Shown here: positions 1 to 7,670 of the stretch, piece after piece
Layout of the letters: each line of letters starts with the position of its first letter
How positions within the stretch are numbered: position 1 is the first letter of the stretch
Source of the DNA: Propionibacteriaceae bacterium
GTDB taxonomy: Bacteria > Actinomycetota > Actinomycetes > Propionibacteriales > Propionibacteriaceae
Direction of reading: 5' to 3'
DNA length: 8,861 bases
NCBI GenBank assembly: GCA_027353565.1
Contig: DAIEHO010000242.1
Coordinates: 1 to 8,861, forward strand
Notes under the pieces: generated by a model
Databases searched by the model: none
What the model was told of the DNA's origin: nothing
Seen by the model: the letters and a program-made list of their open reading frames with translations, nothing else
Made by a program: the position numbers and the translations under genes

Positions 1-879
1 GCAGCGAGCACCAGCAACCGCGGCGAGCGGGGCCACGAGTTCGAGAGCTACTTCCCCGAGTCGGGGTCGATCGACCTGGCCGACTCCTCGACGAGCATCG
101 ACGAGACCACGTACGCGGAGCTGCGCGAGCTGGCGAGCCGCTACCCGCAGCCGCGGTCGGCGCTGCTGCCGATGCTCCACCTGGTGCAGTCGGTGGACGG
201 CCGGATCTCGCCGAAGGGCATCGAGGCGTGCTCCGAGATCCTCGGCATCACGACCGCCCAGGTCTCCGGCGTGGCGACGTTCTACACCATGTACAAGCGA
301 CGCCCGGCAGGTACGCACCACGTGGGCGTCTGCACGACGGCGCTGTGCGCCGTGATGGGCGGCGACGTGCTGCTTGAGACCGCGTCGAAGCACCTCGGCA
401 TCGGCGTGGACGAGACGACGCCCGACGGCAGGATCTCCCTCGAGCGCATCGAGTGCAACGCGGCCTGCGACTTCGCCCCGGTGATGATGGTCAACTGGGA
501 GTTCATGGACGACATGACCCCGGAGAAGGCGGTCGCGCTCCTCGACGACCTCACGGCGGGCCGGGAGGTCCACTCCACGCGTGGCGCGACCCTGACCAGC
601 TGGCGGGAGGCCGAGCGGGTCCTTGCCGGGTTCCCGGACGGACGTGCCGACGAGGGCCCCAGTGCCGGTGCTCAGTCTCTGCTCGGCCTGAGGGTCGCCG
701 AGTCCCACGGCTGGTCGGCGCCCACGGACGGGAACGAGCCGAAGGCGGTCTCGGCCACGCCCGGGCAGGCCCCCGCCGGGCAGGCCCAGGAGGCGGTGGC
801 CGGCGACGAGGAGACCACGAAGGTTCCGCCGAAGCAGCGCCGCAAGGCTGCCAAGCCGGGAGAGGAGACCGCGAAGTGA
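1..879 (+). CDS. nuoE: NADH-quinone oxidoreductase subunit E (5'-partial)
   Basis: This is the 24-kDa-type thioredoxin-fold subunit of the complex I NADH-input module. It holds the [2Fe-2S] cluster N1a beside NuoF. The frame is open from base 1, and the family-typical helical N-terminal part (tyrosine-rich start, then ELRELASRYPQPRSALLP) lies before the first ATG at 172. That ATG is therefore internal, and the true start is upstream of the window. Numbering from base 1, 292 residues are visible. The four cluster ligands are present as CX4C (TGC codons at 331 and 346) and CX3C (454 and 466), followed by the NWEF segment. After about residue 233 a tail of roughly 59 residues rich in Ala, Pro, Gly, Lys and Glu follows. 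It has no visible fold and ends in a basic patch (KQRRKAAK). With this tail the protein is longer than the roughly 250 residues I recall for mycobacterial NuoE. The stop overlaps the nuoF start by 3 nt within GTGA. Identity is secure; only the 5' end is missing. Confidence 0.96.
   Translation, partial: AASTSNRGERGHEFESYFPESGSIDLADSSTSIDETTYAELRELASRYPQPRSALLPMLHLVQSVDGRISPKGIEACSEILGITTAQVSGVATFYTMYKRRPAGTHHVGVCTTALCAVMGGDVLLETASKHLGIGVDETTPDGRISLERIECNAACDFAPVMMVNWEFMDDMTPEKAVALLDDLTAGREVHSTRGATLTSWREAERVLAGFPDGRADEGPSAGAQSLLGLRVAESHGWSAPTDGNEPKAVSATPGQAPAGQAQEAVAGDEETTKVPPKQRRKAAKPGEETAK
761..787 (+). repeat. short in-frame direct repeat in the nuoE tail
   Basis: The 12-base unit CCGGGCAGGCCC occurs at 761-772 and again at 776-787, a period of 15 bases or five codons. 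It encodes two copies of a (P/A)GQA(P/Q) unit in the disordered-looking C-terminal tail of NuoE. It probably arose by slippage in low-complexity coding DNA. I see no reason to give it a separate role. Confidence 0.55.
859..867 (+). promoter_or_regulatory. ribosome binding site of nuoF
   Basis: The purine run GGAGAGGAG lies inside the last codons of nuoE, 8 bases before the GTG at 876. It supports that GTG as the nuoF start, even though the nuoF frame stays open far upstream without a stop. Confidence 0.7.
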
Positions 880-2198
880 CCGACGTCCTCACACCCGTCC
901 TCAGCAAGAACTGGGGTGACGCGAAGTCCTGGACGCGCGCCGCGTACGAGCGGACCGGCGGCTACGACGCGCTCCGCAAGGCGCTCGCGATGACTCCCGA
1001 CGCGGTTATGACCGAGGTCAAGGACTCCGGGCTCCGCGGGCGGGGCGGCGCGGGCTTCCCGACCGGCATGAAGTGGAGCTTCGTCCCGAAGGACAACCCG
1101 AACCCGAAGTACCTCGTGGTCAACGGGGACGAGTCGGAGCCGGGTACCTGCAAGGACATCCCGCTGATGATGGCCTCGCCGCACACGCTGGTCGAGGGCG
1201 TCATCATCAGCTCGTACGCGATCGGGGTGCACACCGCGTTCATCTATGTCCGCGGCGAGGTGCTCCACGTGGTCCGTCGCATGCAGCAGGCGGTCACCGA
1301 GGCTCGCGACGCCGGCTACCTGGGCACGAACATCATGGGCAGCGGCTTCGACCTCGAGATCGTCGTCCATGCGGGGGCCGGCGCCTACATCTGTGGCGAG
1401 GAGACGGCACTGCTGGACTCGCTCGAGGGCCGCCGCGGCCAGCCGAGGCTGCGTCCCCCGTTCCCGGCGGTCGCCGGCCTGTACGCGTCGCCGACCGTCA
1501 TCAACAACGTCGAGTCGATCGCGTCCGTACCGAGCATCATCGCCCGCGGCAAGGACTGGTTCGGCTCCATGGGGACCGAGAAGTCCAAGGGCTACACGCT
1601 CTACTCGCTCTCGGGCCATGTCGCCAACCCCGGCCAGTTCGAGGCGCCGCTCGGCATCACGCTGCGCGAGCTGCTCGAGCTCGCCGGTGGGGTCCGCGAC
1701 GGGCACGAGCTGAAGTTCTTCACGCCCGGCGGCTCGTCGACCCCCATCCTCACCGCCGAGCACCTCGACGTCCCGCTCGACTACGAAGGCATGGCCGCCG
1801 CGGGCTCCATGCTGGGGACGAAGGCTCTGCAGATCTTCGACGAGACGACCTCCGTCGTGCGGACCACGCTCCGCTGGGTCGAGTTCTACAAGCATGAGTC
1901 GTGCGGCAAGTGCACCCCCTGCCGTGAGGGGACGTGGTGGCTCGTCCAGATGCTTCGTGACTTCGAGGCGGGCACGGCGAAGGAGGGCGACATCGAGAAG
2001 ATGCTCGACCTGTGCGACAACATCGGGGGCCGGTCGTTCTGCGCCCTCGCCGACGGCGCCGTCGCCTGCGTCACGAGCGCGGTGAAGTACTTCCGCAGCG
2101 AGTTCGAGGCCGGCTACAAGAAGCCCGCCTGGGAGCTGCTGCCGTACGAGCTGAGCGCACGCTTCTCCGTTCCTGAGACCACGGGAGCTCACGCATGA
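876..2198 (+). CDS. nuoF: NADH-quinone oxidoreductase subunit F (NADH/FMN-binding)
   Basis: NuoF oxidises NADH. Hydride passes to FMN, and electrons then go to the [4Fe-4S] cluster N3 and on to NuoG. The GTG start at 876 gives 440 residues, normal for the family (about 430-450). The glycine-rich nucleotide-binding loop GRGGAGFPTG is at residues 55-64. NGDESEPGT, around residues 83-91, and GAGAYICGEETALL, around 167-180, are the conserved FMN/NADH-site segments. The N3 ligands are C343, C346 and C349 (SCGKCTPC) and C389 (SFCALAD), giving CX2CX2CX39C with nothing missing. The start lies in a GTGA overlap with the nuoE stop, and the stop overlaps nuoG by 4 bases (ATGA), suggesting coupled translation of the E-F-G electron-input module. 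The frame is open back to an ATG at 453, but the upstream translation is an Arg/Gly-rich shadow of nuoE, so it is not part of the protein. Confidence 0.97.
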   Translation: MTDVLTPVLSKNWGDAKSWTRAAYERTGGYDALRKALAMTPDAVMTEVKDSGLRGRGGAGFPTGMKWSFVPKDNPNPKYLVVNGDESEPGTCKDIPLMMASPHTLVEGVIISSYAIGVHTAFIYVRGEVLHVVRRMQQAVTEARDAGYLGTNIMGSGFDLEIVVHAGAGAYICGEETALLDSLEGRRGQPRLRPPFPAVAGLYASPTVINNVESIASVPSIIARGKDWFGSMGTEKSKGYTLYSLSGHVANPGQFEAPLGITLRELLELAGGVRDGHELKFFTPGGSSTPILTAEHLDVPLDYEGMAAAGSMLGTKALQIFDETTSVVRTTLRWVEFYKHESCGKCTPCREGTWWLVQMLRDFEAGTAKEGDIEKMLDLCDNIGGRSFCALADGAVACVTSAVKYFRSEFEAGYKKPAWELLPYELSARFSVPETTGAHA

Positions 2199-4606
2199 CA
2201 GTCACCACGAAGGACACGGGCGTCGAGCAGGCGGTCGAGACGATCACCCTGACGATCGACGGCATCGAGGTCAGCGTTCCGAAGGGGACGCTGGTGATCC
2301 GTGCGGCCGAGCGTCTCGGGATCGCCATCCCGCGGTTCTGCGACCATCCGCTGCTCGACCCTGTCGGCGCCTGCCGCCAGTGCATGGTCGAGGTTCCGGA
2401 CATGGGCAACGGCCGAGGCATGCCCAAGCCGCAGGCGTCCTGCACGCTCGAGGCGATGCCGGGGATGAAGATCAGCACCCAGCTGTCCAGCCCGGTCGCC
2501 GCCAAGGCGCAGGCCGGCATGCTCGAGATGCTGCTCATCAACCACCCGCTCGACTGCCCGATCTGCGACAAGGGCGGCGAGTGCCCGCTGCAGAACCAGA
2601 GCATGTCGAACGGCAACGGCGAGTCGCGGTACGGGGGCGTCAAGCGCACGTTCCCGAAGCCCGTCCCGATCTCTGCGCAGGTGCTGCTCGACCGCGAGCG
2701 CTGCGTGCTCTGCGCGCGGTGCACGCGCTTCTCCGAGCAGATCTCCGGCGACCCGTTCATCGCCCTCGTCGAGCGTGGTGCGCTGCAGCAGGTCGGCGTG
2801 TACGCCGAGCATCCGTACGACTCGTACTTCTCGGGCAACGTCATCCAGATCTGTCCCGTCGGCGCGCTGACCAGCGCGGACTACCGGTTCCAGTCGCGTC
2901 CGTTCGACCTCGTCTCGACGACGACCGCCTGCGAGCACTGCGCCGCCGGGTGCGAGCTGCGGTCCGACCACCGTCACTACCAGGTGAAGCGCCGGCTCGC
3001 CGGGAACGCGCCGGAGGTGAACGAGGAGTGGAACTGCGACATCGGTCGCTTCGCCTTCGTGTCCGGCCGCCTCACCGACCGCCTGACGATGCCCCTGCTC
3101 CGAGAGGACGGCGTCCTGCGTCCGGCTTCGTGGCCGGAGGCGATCGACGCCGCGGTGGCGGGTCTCAAGGCAGCGGGCACCCACGTCGGTGTCCTGACCG
3201 GCGGCCGCCTGACCGTCGAGACCTCCTACGCCTACCAGCGGTTCGCCCGTGCGGTGCTCGGGACGAACAACGTCGACTTCCGCGCTCGTGCGGCGTCGGC
3301 TGAGGAAGAGCAGTTCCTCGCCGCGACCGTCGCCGGGGGCACGACGGACAAGGCGGTCACGTACGCAGACCTCGAGCGCGCGGGCAAGGTCGTCCTCGTG
3401 GGGTTCGAGCCGGAGGAGGAGAGCCCGATCGTCTTCCTGCGGCTCCGCAAGGCGGTACGCAAGAAGAAGCTCGCCGTCGTCGCGGTGGCCCCGTTGCTGA
3501 GCAACGGCAGCGCGAAGCTGTCGGCCACGCTCGTACCGACGGCTCCGGGTGCTGAGGCTGCGGCTCTGGCGGACCTCGCCGACGTCGACGCCGGCACGGT
3601 CGTCCTCCTGGGCGAGCGGCTCGCCGCCGTTCCGGGTGCACTCTCCGCCGCGGCTGCTCTCGCCGCCCGTACGGGTGCACGTCTGGCCTGGATCCCGCGC
3701 CGGGCGGGGGAGGTCGGCGCCGTCACTGCCGGCTGCCTGCCGGGCCTGCTGCCGGGTGGACGCCTCGTGTCCGACGGGGTGGCCCGCATCGACACAGCGA
3801 CCGCGTGGGACGTCGAGTCGCTCCCGGCCGAACCGGGCCTCGACGTCAACGGGATGCTGGGCGCCGCGTCCGACGAGACACTCAAGGCACTGGTCGTGGC
3901 GGGCGCCGAGATCAGCGACTTCGCGGACCCGGTCAGCGCGCGGGACGCGTTCGAGCACGTCGGCTTCCTCGTGAGCATCGAGAACCGCCTGTCCGACATC
4001 TCCTCGTGTGCGGACGTCGTCTTCCCGGCCGCGTTGCTCGAGGAGCAGTCCGGCACGTTCTACAACTGGGAGCACCGTCCGCGTCCGGTCGCCCGCGTGA
4101 ACAAGACACTCCGCTCGCCGATGACCGACATCCGGGTGCTGGCCGCGCTGGCCGACGCCATGGGTGCCGACCTAGGGATCCGGACCACCGCGTCCGCCGC
4201 CGCCGAGCTCTCGGAGCTGGGCGCCTGGGACGGGGCGCGGGCCGAGGTGCCGGCGTTCACGGCCACCGACGACGCGATCACACCGGACGGCTTCCGCCTC
4301 GCGACGTGGCGCGAGCTCATCGACGACTCCCGACGCAACGACGGTGCGGGCGAGCTGCTCGCGACCGCGAAGCCGCCGGTCGCTCGTCTCTCCGCCGCGA
4401 CGGCCGTACGGGCCGGTGTCACCGAGGGGGGCACGGTCACCGTCGGTACCGCTCGTGGCGAGCTCACGTACGACGCGGCCATCGACGACACGGTCGTCGA
4501 CGGCGTCGTGTGGATCCCCTCCCGGGCATCCGGGCGAAACGTCGCAGAGGCTCTCGGCGCTCGCGCCGGCGATCCCGTGACTGCCAAGGAAGGAGCACGC
4601 TCATGA
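2195..4606 (+). CDS. nuoG: NADH-quinone oxidoreductase subunit G (75-kDa-type Fe-S subunit)
   Basis: NuoG is the large Fe-S subunit that wires NuoF to NuoI. It has 803 residues, starting at an ATG with GGGAG seven bases upstream. The N-terminal ferredoxin domain carries N1b ligands C49, C60, C63 and C83. The next segment has N5 ligands H117, C121, C124 and C130 (HX3CX2CX5C). N4 ligands are C170, C173, C176 and C220. A further CX2CX3CX27C set (C246, C249, C253, C281) matches the ligands of the off-pathway cluster N7, known in E. coli and Thermus but absent from mitochondrial complex I. From about residue 290 the protein is a molybdopterin-oxidoreductase-like domain, Ala-rich and degenerate, with the conserved-looking SGTFYNWEHR near residue 620. 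It ends in a beta-rich molybdopterin-dinucleotide-binding-like segment at about 725-800. In complex I this domain is structural and not catalytic. It overlaps nuoF and nuoH by 4 bases each (ATGA). Confidence 0.97.
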   Translation: MTVTTKDTGVEQAVETITLTIDGIEVSVPKGTLVIRAAERLGIAIPRFCDHPLLDPVGACRQCMVEVPDMGNGRGMPKPQASCTLEAMPGMKISTQLSSPVAAKAQAGMLEMLLINHPLDCPICDKGGECPLQNQSMSNGNGESRYGGVKRTFPKPVPISAQVLLDRERCVLCARCTRFSEQISGDPFIALVERGALQQVGVYAEHPYDSYFSGNVIQICPVGALTSADYRFQSRPFDLVSTTTACEHCAAGCELRSDHRHYQVKRRLAGNAPEVNEEWNCDIGRFAFVSGRLTDRLTMPLLREDGVLRPASWPEAIDAAVAGLKAAGTHVGVLTGGRLTVETSYAYQRFARAVLGTNNVDFRARAASAEEEQFLAATVAGGTTDKAVTYADLERAGKVVLVGFEPEEESPIVFLRLRKAVRKKKLAVVAVAPLLSNGSAKLSATLVPTAPGAEAAALADLADVDAGTVVLLGERLAAVPGALSAAAALAARTGARLAWIPRRAGEVGAVTAGCLPGLLPGGRLVSDGVARIDTATAWDVESLPAEPGLDVNGMLGAASDETLKALVVAGAEISDFADPVSARDAFEHVGFLVSIENRLSDISSCADVVFPAALLEEQSGTFYNWEHRPRPVARVNKTLRSPMTDIRVLAALADAMGADLGIRTTASAAAELSELGAWDGARAEVPAFTATDDAITPDGFRLATWRELIDDSRRNDGAGELLATAKPPVARLSAATAVRAGVTEGGTVTVGTARGELTYDAAIDDTVVDGVVWIPSRASGRNVAEALGARAGDPVTAKEGARS
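4588..4595 (+). promoter_or_regulatory. ribosome binding site of nuoH
   Basis: GGAAGGAG lies in the final codons of nuoG, 7 bases before the ATG at 4603. It is among the strongest Shine-Dalgarno matches in the window and fixes the nuoH start, although the same frame is open from much further upstream (ATG at 3805). Confidence 0.72.
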
Positions 4607-5979
4607 CCGTCTTCTCGAGCGACCCGTGGTGGATAGTCCTGATCAAGGTCGTCTTCGTCTTCGTGTTCCTGCTCGCCATCACGATCTTCAACGTGTGGTA
4701 CGAGCGGCGGCTCGTCGGCAAGATGCAGCAGCGCAAGGGCCCCATCATGAACGGCCCGTTCGGCCTCGGCCAGGCGCTCGGTGACGGGCTGAAGCTCATG
4801 TTCAAGGAGGACTTCCGACCGACCGGTACGGACAAGTGGGTCTTCACGATCGCTCCGCTGCTCACGGGTGTCGCTGCGTTCACCGGCTGGTCGGTCATCC
4901 CGCTCGCGGGCCAGGTCGACATGTTCGGCGTGCAGACCCGGCTGCAGCTGACGGACATGCCCGTCGCGGTGCTGTTCATCCTCGCCATCGCCTCGGTCGG
5001 CATCTACGGCATCGTGCTCGCGGGCTGGGCCTCCACGTCGACCTACGCGCTCCTCGGCGGCATCCGCTCCACCGCCCAGATGATCAGCTACGAGATCTCG
5101 ATGGGCCTCGCGCTCGTCGCGGTGTTCCTCACGGCGAGCTCGATGTCGACGACCGACATCGTCGAGAGCCAGGCGACGACGTTCGGCGGCTTCGTGAGCT
5201 TCCTTCACATCCCGGAGTGGTACGCGCTGCTGCTGATCCCCAGCGCGGTCGTGTACTGCATCGCGATGGTCGCCGAGACCAACCGCGCACCGTTCGACCT
5301 CGTCGAGTGCGAGCAGGAGCTGGTCTCCGGCTTCCTCACCGACTACTCGGGCTTCCGGTACGCCATCTACTTCCTCGCCGAGTACATCAACATGGCAACC
5401 GTCTCCGCGGTCGCGACGACGCTCTTCTTCGGCGGGTACCGTGCCCCGTGGCCGGTCCCGTGGATCATCCAGATCAACCCGTCCGCGCTGTCCTGGCTGG
5501 ACTCGGGCTGGATGGGCCTGTTCTGGTTCACGGTCAAGCTCCTCATCTTCATCGGCCTGTTCGTCTGGTTGCGCGGCACGTTGCCCCGGTTCCGCTACGA
5601 CCAGTTCATGGACCTGGGCTGGAAGGTCCTCATCCCGATCTCAGTCGCGTGGATCGTGCTGGTCAGCGGCGTCCGCGTCATGCAGGAGTACAACGTCCTG
5701 AGCGCGCCGGTCGCGTGGGGAGCGGTCGCCGTCGTCTTCGTCCTCCTCCTGGCCTACCTCGCGTGGGACTGGCGGCGGGGCAGCGACGAGGAGGAGCTGT
5801 CTGAGACCAGCCGCACTCCGCTGTACGACTCCGGGGAGTTCGACCCGTTCGCGGGGGGCTACCCCGTCCCGCCCATGCCCGGGCAGGTGCTGCCCGAGCT
5901 CGTCGGCGTGCTCCGCTCGTCGACCACGGAGGCGGCCTCGCCCGACCCCGTACATCAGCCTGACAGGGAGGACCTCTGA
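4603..5979 (+). CDS. nuoH: NADH-quinone oxidoreductase subunit H (ND1-like membrane subunit)
   Basis: NuoH anchors the peripheral arm to the membrane. It forms much of the quinone chamber and the first polar proton route (E-channel). It has 458 residues, longer than the roughly 325 of E. coli. I see about nine hydrophobic segments, near residues 11-33, 81-101, 118-141, 158-178, 206-226, 255-277, 305-324, 341-358 and 368-388. Family landmarks are [15 protein letters not shown] (33-47), [12 protein letters not shown] and [10 protein letters not shown] (224-233), followed by the acidic loop E235, E237, E239 and D247. Within this loop several usually invariant positions differ (see findings). After the last membrane segment a hydrophilic tail of about 68 residues begins with RRGSDEEE, includes [16 protein letters not shown] and ends in an acidic stretch. 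Similar tails occur in other actinobacterial NuoH as I recall. The start overlaps nuoG by 4 bases (ATGA), and the stop shares one base with the nuoI start (TGATG). Confidence 0.97.
   Translation: MTVFSSDPWWIVLIKVVFVFVFLLAITIFNVWYERRLVGKMQQRKGPIMNGPFGLGQALGDGLKLMFKEDFRPTGTDKWVFTIAPLLTGVAAFTGWSVIPLAGQVDMFGVQTRLQLTDMPVAVLFILAIASVGIYGIVLAGWASTSTYALLGGIRSTAQMISYEISMGLALVAVFLTASSMSTTDIVESQATTFGGFVSFLHIPEWYALLLIPSAVVYCIAMVAETNRAPFDLVECEQELVSGFLTDYSGFRYAIYFLAEYINMATVSAVATTLFFGGYRAPWPVPWIIQINPSALSWLDSGWMGLFWFTVKLLIFIGLFVWLRGTLPRFRYDQFMDLGWKVLIPISVAWIVLVSGVRVMQEYNVLSAPVAWGAVAVVFVLLLAYLAWDWRRGSDEEELSETSRTPLYDSGEFDPFAGGYPVPPMPGQVLPELVGVLRSSTTEAASPDPVHQPDREDL
5965..5971 (+). promoter_or_regulatory. ribosome binding site of nuoI
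   Basis: AGGGAGG in the last codons of nuoH lies 7 bases before the ATG at 5979. It supports that start, the only one compatible with the conserved NuoI N-terminus. Confidence 0.7.
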
Positions 5980-6554
5980 TGGGTCTGTTGGATCAGTGGG
6001 CCGGCTTCGGCGTCACGTTCATGACGATGTTCCGACCCACCTTCACCCAGGGCTACCCCGAAGGGTGGGGCAGCAAGAAGAAGGCGAAGGAGAAGGTCAC
6101 CGCGCCACGCTTCCACGGACGCCACCAGCTCAACCGGTGGCCCGACGGTCTGGAGAAGTGCGTGGGCTGCGAGCTGTGCGCCTGGGCGTGCCCCGCGGAC
6201 GCGATCTACGTCGAGGGCAGCTCGAACACCGACAGCGAGCGCTTCTCGCCCGGTGAGCGGTACGGCTCCGTCTACCAGATCAACTACCTGCGCTGCATCT
6301 TCTGCGGCATGTGCATCGAGGCGTGCCCGACCCGCGCGCTGACGATGACGAACGAGTTCAAGCTCGCCGACTACTCGCGCGCCAAGCTGATCTTCACCAA
6401 GGAGGAGCTGCTCGCGCCGCTGCTCCCCGGCATGGAGCAGCCGCCGCACCCGCGCCGCCTCGGCGACGACGAGCAGCAGTACTTCCTCGGCCTGCCCGCG
6501 ACCGGGCAGCCGGACCTGCGCACCTGGACGAACCAGATGGAGGAGACGTCATGA
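5979..6554 (+). CDS. nuoI: NADH-quinone oxidoreductase subunit I (8Fe ferredoxin-like)
   Basis: NuoI is the TYKY-type subunit. Its two [4Fe-4S] clusters, N6a and N6b, pass electrons from NuoG towards the terminal cluster N2 in NuoB. It has 191 residues. Both ferredoxin motifs are complete: C61, C64, C67 and C71 ([12 protein letters not shown]), and C106, C109, C112 and C116 ([12 protein letters not shown]). The N-terminal helix (residues 1-20, [14 protein letters not shown]) is the amphipathic anchor that lies on the membrane arm. A lysine-rich stretch (GSKKKAKEK, 31-39) and the [14 protein letters not shown] lead-in follow, as usual in the family. The C-terminal part beyond about residue 140 is a moderately long hydrophilic extension with no recognisable domain. 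The gene shares one base with nuoH and overlaps nuoJ by 4 bases (ATGA). Confidence 0.97.
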   Translation: MGLLDQWAGFGVTFMTMFRPTFTQGYPEGWGSKKKAKEKVTAPRFHGRHQLNRWPDGLEKCVGCELCAWACPADAIYVEGSSNTDSERFSPGERYGSVYQINYLRCIFCGMCIEACPTRALTMTNEFKLADYSRAKLIFTKEELLAPLLPGMEQPPHPRRLGDDEQQYFLGLPATGQPDLRTWTNQMEETS

Positions 6555-7366
6555 CGACGCTCGTACCGCTCGTGACGGGCGGAGCCGTCGCGTTCTGGAT
6601 CTGCGGACCCATCATGGTGGCCGCAGCGCTCGGCATGATCCTGTTCCGCAAGGCCGTCTACTCGGCGCTCTCGCTGGCGCTGGTCATGGTCAACCTGGCC
6701 ATCATCTATGCCTCGCAGGACGCGCCCTTCCTGTTCGTCGTGCAGATCATCGTCTACACAGGCGCCGTCATGATGCTGTTCCTGTTCGTCGTCATGCTCG
6801 TCGGTGTCGACAGCCGGGAGTCGATGGTCGAGAAGGTGCAGGGCCACACCGTCGCATCGGTCCTCGCTGCGGTCGGCGCCTTCATCCTGCTCGCGTCATA
6901 CGTGGGCAGCAGCCTGGTTCCGGGCGCCAGGGGTGTCGAGGCGGCCAACGCCACGTACGGCGGCAACGTGCAGGGCCTCGCGGCGCTGCTGTTCGGCAAG
7001 TACGTGCTGGCGTTCGAGGCGACCTCGGCGCTCCTCATCACCGCCGCGGTCGGCGCGATGGTGCTCGCCTACGCCGAGCGGCTCAAGCCTCGCCTCGACC
7101 AGAAGGCACGGGCCAGGCTCCGCATCGAGGACTTCGTCACCAACGGTGTCCACCCCGGGCCGCGGCCCAGCTCCGGCGTGTACGCCCGGCACAACGCGAT
7201 CACGTCTCCGGCCCTGCTGCCCGACGGCTCGGTCTCCGAGGACTCGGTGTCGCAGGTGCTCGTGCAGCGCAGCGGGCTTGCTGACCCCAACTCGTTGGCC
7301 GCCCCGACCAGGAAGGCCTTCGCCGCGCTCGAGACGGCCCAGGGCGAAGACGAGGAGGAGCTGTGA
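6551..7366 (+). CDS. nuoJ: NADH-quinone oxidoreductase subunit J (ND6-like)
   Basis: NuoJ is a membrane subunit between NuoH and NuoK that links quinone reduction to the proton path. The ATG at 6551 is preceded by GGAGGAG (6539-6545), which gives 271 residues. Five hydrophobic segments are visible at about 10-32, 35-54, 59-84, 101-122 and 153-174. The third holds the family signature [19 protein letters not shown] (64-82), with the conserved Tyr at 69 near the helix irregularity described for ND6/NuoJ. From about residue 177 to the end is a hydrophilic tail of some 95 residues. It begins with a basic stretch ([16 protein letters not shown]), contains [18 protein letters not shown] and ends very acidic (GEDEEEL). 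E. coli NuoJ (about 184 residues) lacks such a tail, whereas actinobacterial homologues of about 260-290 residues commonly have one. It overlaps nuoI (ATGA) and nuoK (GTGA). Confidence 0.96.
   Translation: MTTLVPLVTGGAVAFWICGPIMVAAALGMILFRKAVYSALSLALVMVNLAIIYASQDAPFLFVVQIIVYTGAVMMLFLFVVMLVGVDSRESMVEKVQGHTVASVLAAVGAFILLASYVGSSLVPGARGVEAANATYGGNVQGLAALLFGKYVLAFEATSALLITAAVGAMVLAYAERLKPRLDQKARARLRIEDFVTNGVHPGPRPSSGVYARHNAITSPALLPDGSVSEDSVSQVLVQRSGLADPNSLAAPTRKAFAALETAQGEDEEEL
7353..7358 (+). promoter_or_regulatory. ribosome binding site of nuoK
   Basis: AGGAGG sits within the run of Glu codons that ends nuoJ, only 4 bases before the GTG at 7363. A second register of the same purine run comes even closer. 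The spacing is short, but the GTG is the only start that gives a full-length NuoK. The acidic end of NuoJ (EDEEEL) and this ribosome binding site are the same bases. Confidence 0.6.
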
Positions 7367-7662
7367 ACCCCAACTACTACGTGGTGCTGGCGGCGATCCT
7401 GTTCGCGATCGGCGTCGTCGGCTTCCTCGTCCGGAAGAACGCCCTTGTGCTGTTCATGTCGGTCGAGCTCATGCTCAACGCCTGCAACCTGCTGCTCGTG
7501 AGCTTCAGCCGGGTGCACGGCAACCTCGACGGACAGGTCGCCTCCTTCTTCGTCATGGTGGTCGCGGCGGCCGAGGTCGTCGTGGGGCTGTCGATCATCG
7601 TCATGATCTATCGCGTTCGGCACTCGGCGAATGTCGACAACGAGAACCTGCTCAGGTACTAG
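7363..7662 (+). CDS. nuoK: NADH-quinone oxidoreductase subunit K (ND4L-like)
   Basis: NuoK is the small three-helix membrane subunit with two key buried glutamates in the proton path. The GTG start at 7363 gives 99 residues, the normal family length. The membrane segments are at about 5-23, 28-48 and 60-83. The two essential acidic residues are present: E35 in SVELMLNA and E71 in AAAEVVVGL, corresponding to E. coli E36 and E72. The conserved G(V/L)L-type loop after the first helix reads [16 protein letters not shown]. Its start lies in a GTGA overlap with the nuoJ stop. It ends with TAG, 8 bases before the nuoL start, the only true gap between genes in this window. Confidence 0.96.
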   Translation: MNPNYYVVLAAILFAIGVVGFLVRKNALVLFMSVELMLNACNLLLVSFSRVHGNLDGQVASFFVMVVAAAEVVVGLSIIVMIYRVRHSANVDNENLLRY

Positions 7663-7666
7663 GGGA
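7661..7666 (+). promoter_or_regulatory. ribosome binding site of nuoL
   Basis: AGGGGA overlaps the TAG stop of nuoK and lies 4-5 bases before the GTG at 7671. It is the evidence for choosing that GTG, since the short spacer between nuoK and nuoL leaves no better alternative. Confidence 0.6.
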
Positions 7667-7670
7667 TACG

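Noticed and set aside
172..174. ATG at 172 as the start of nuoE
   Set aside because: The frame continues open to base 1, and the residues before it match the conserved NuoE N-terminal region, so the gene begins outside the window.
453..875. Upstream extension of the nuoF frame from an ATG at 453
   Set aside because: The frame is open but runs across nuoE codons and gives an Arg/Gly/Pro-rich translation unlike NuoF. The GTG at 876 has a good ribosome binding site and gives the family length.
672..2192. Minus-strand open frame of 506 codons opposite nuoF
   Set aside because: It is antisense to a certain gene in very GC-rich DNA, where third-position G/C removes stops from the opposite strand. 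Its translation is Arg/Asp/Glu/Ala-rich with no motif.
2189..4075. Minus-strand open frame of 628 codons opposite nuoG, overlapping the previous one by a GTGA junction like a second operon
   Set aside because: The neat 4-base overlap is a coincidence at the nuoF-nuoG junction. The predicted protein has shadow composition (RDRVEH, HEGEAT-like strings), no recognisable domain and no ribosome binding site that I can see.
3805..4602. Upstream extension of the nuoH frame from an ATG at 3805
   Set aside because: It runs inside nuoG in another frame and is Arg/Gly-rich. NuoH proper begins at 4603 with a strong ribosome binding site and a membrane helix.
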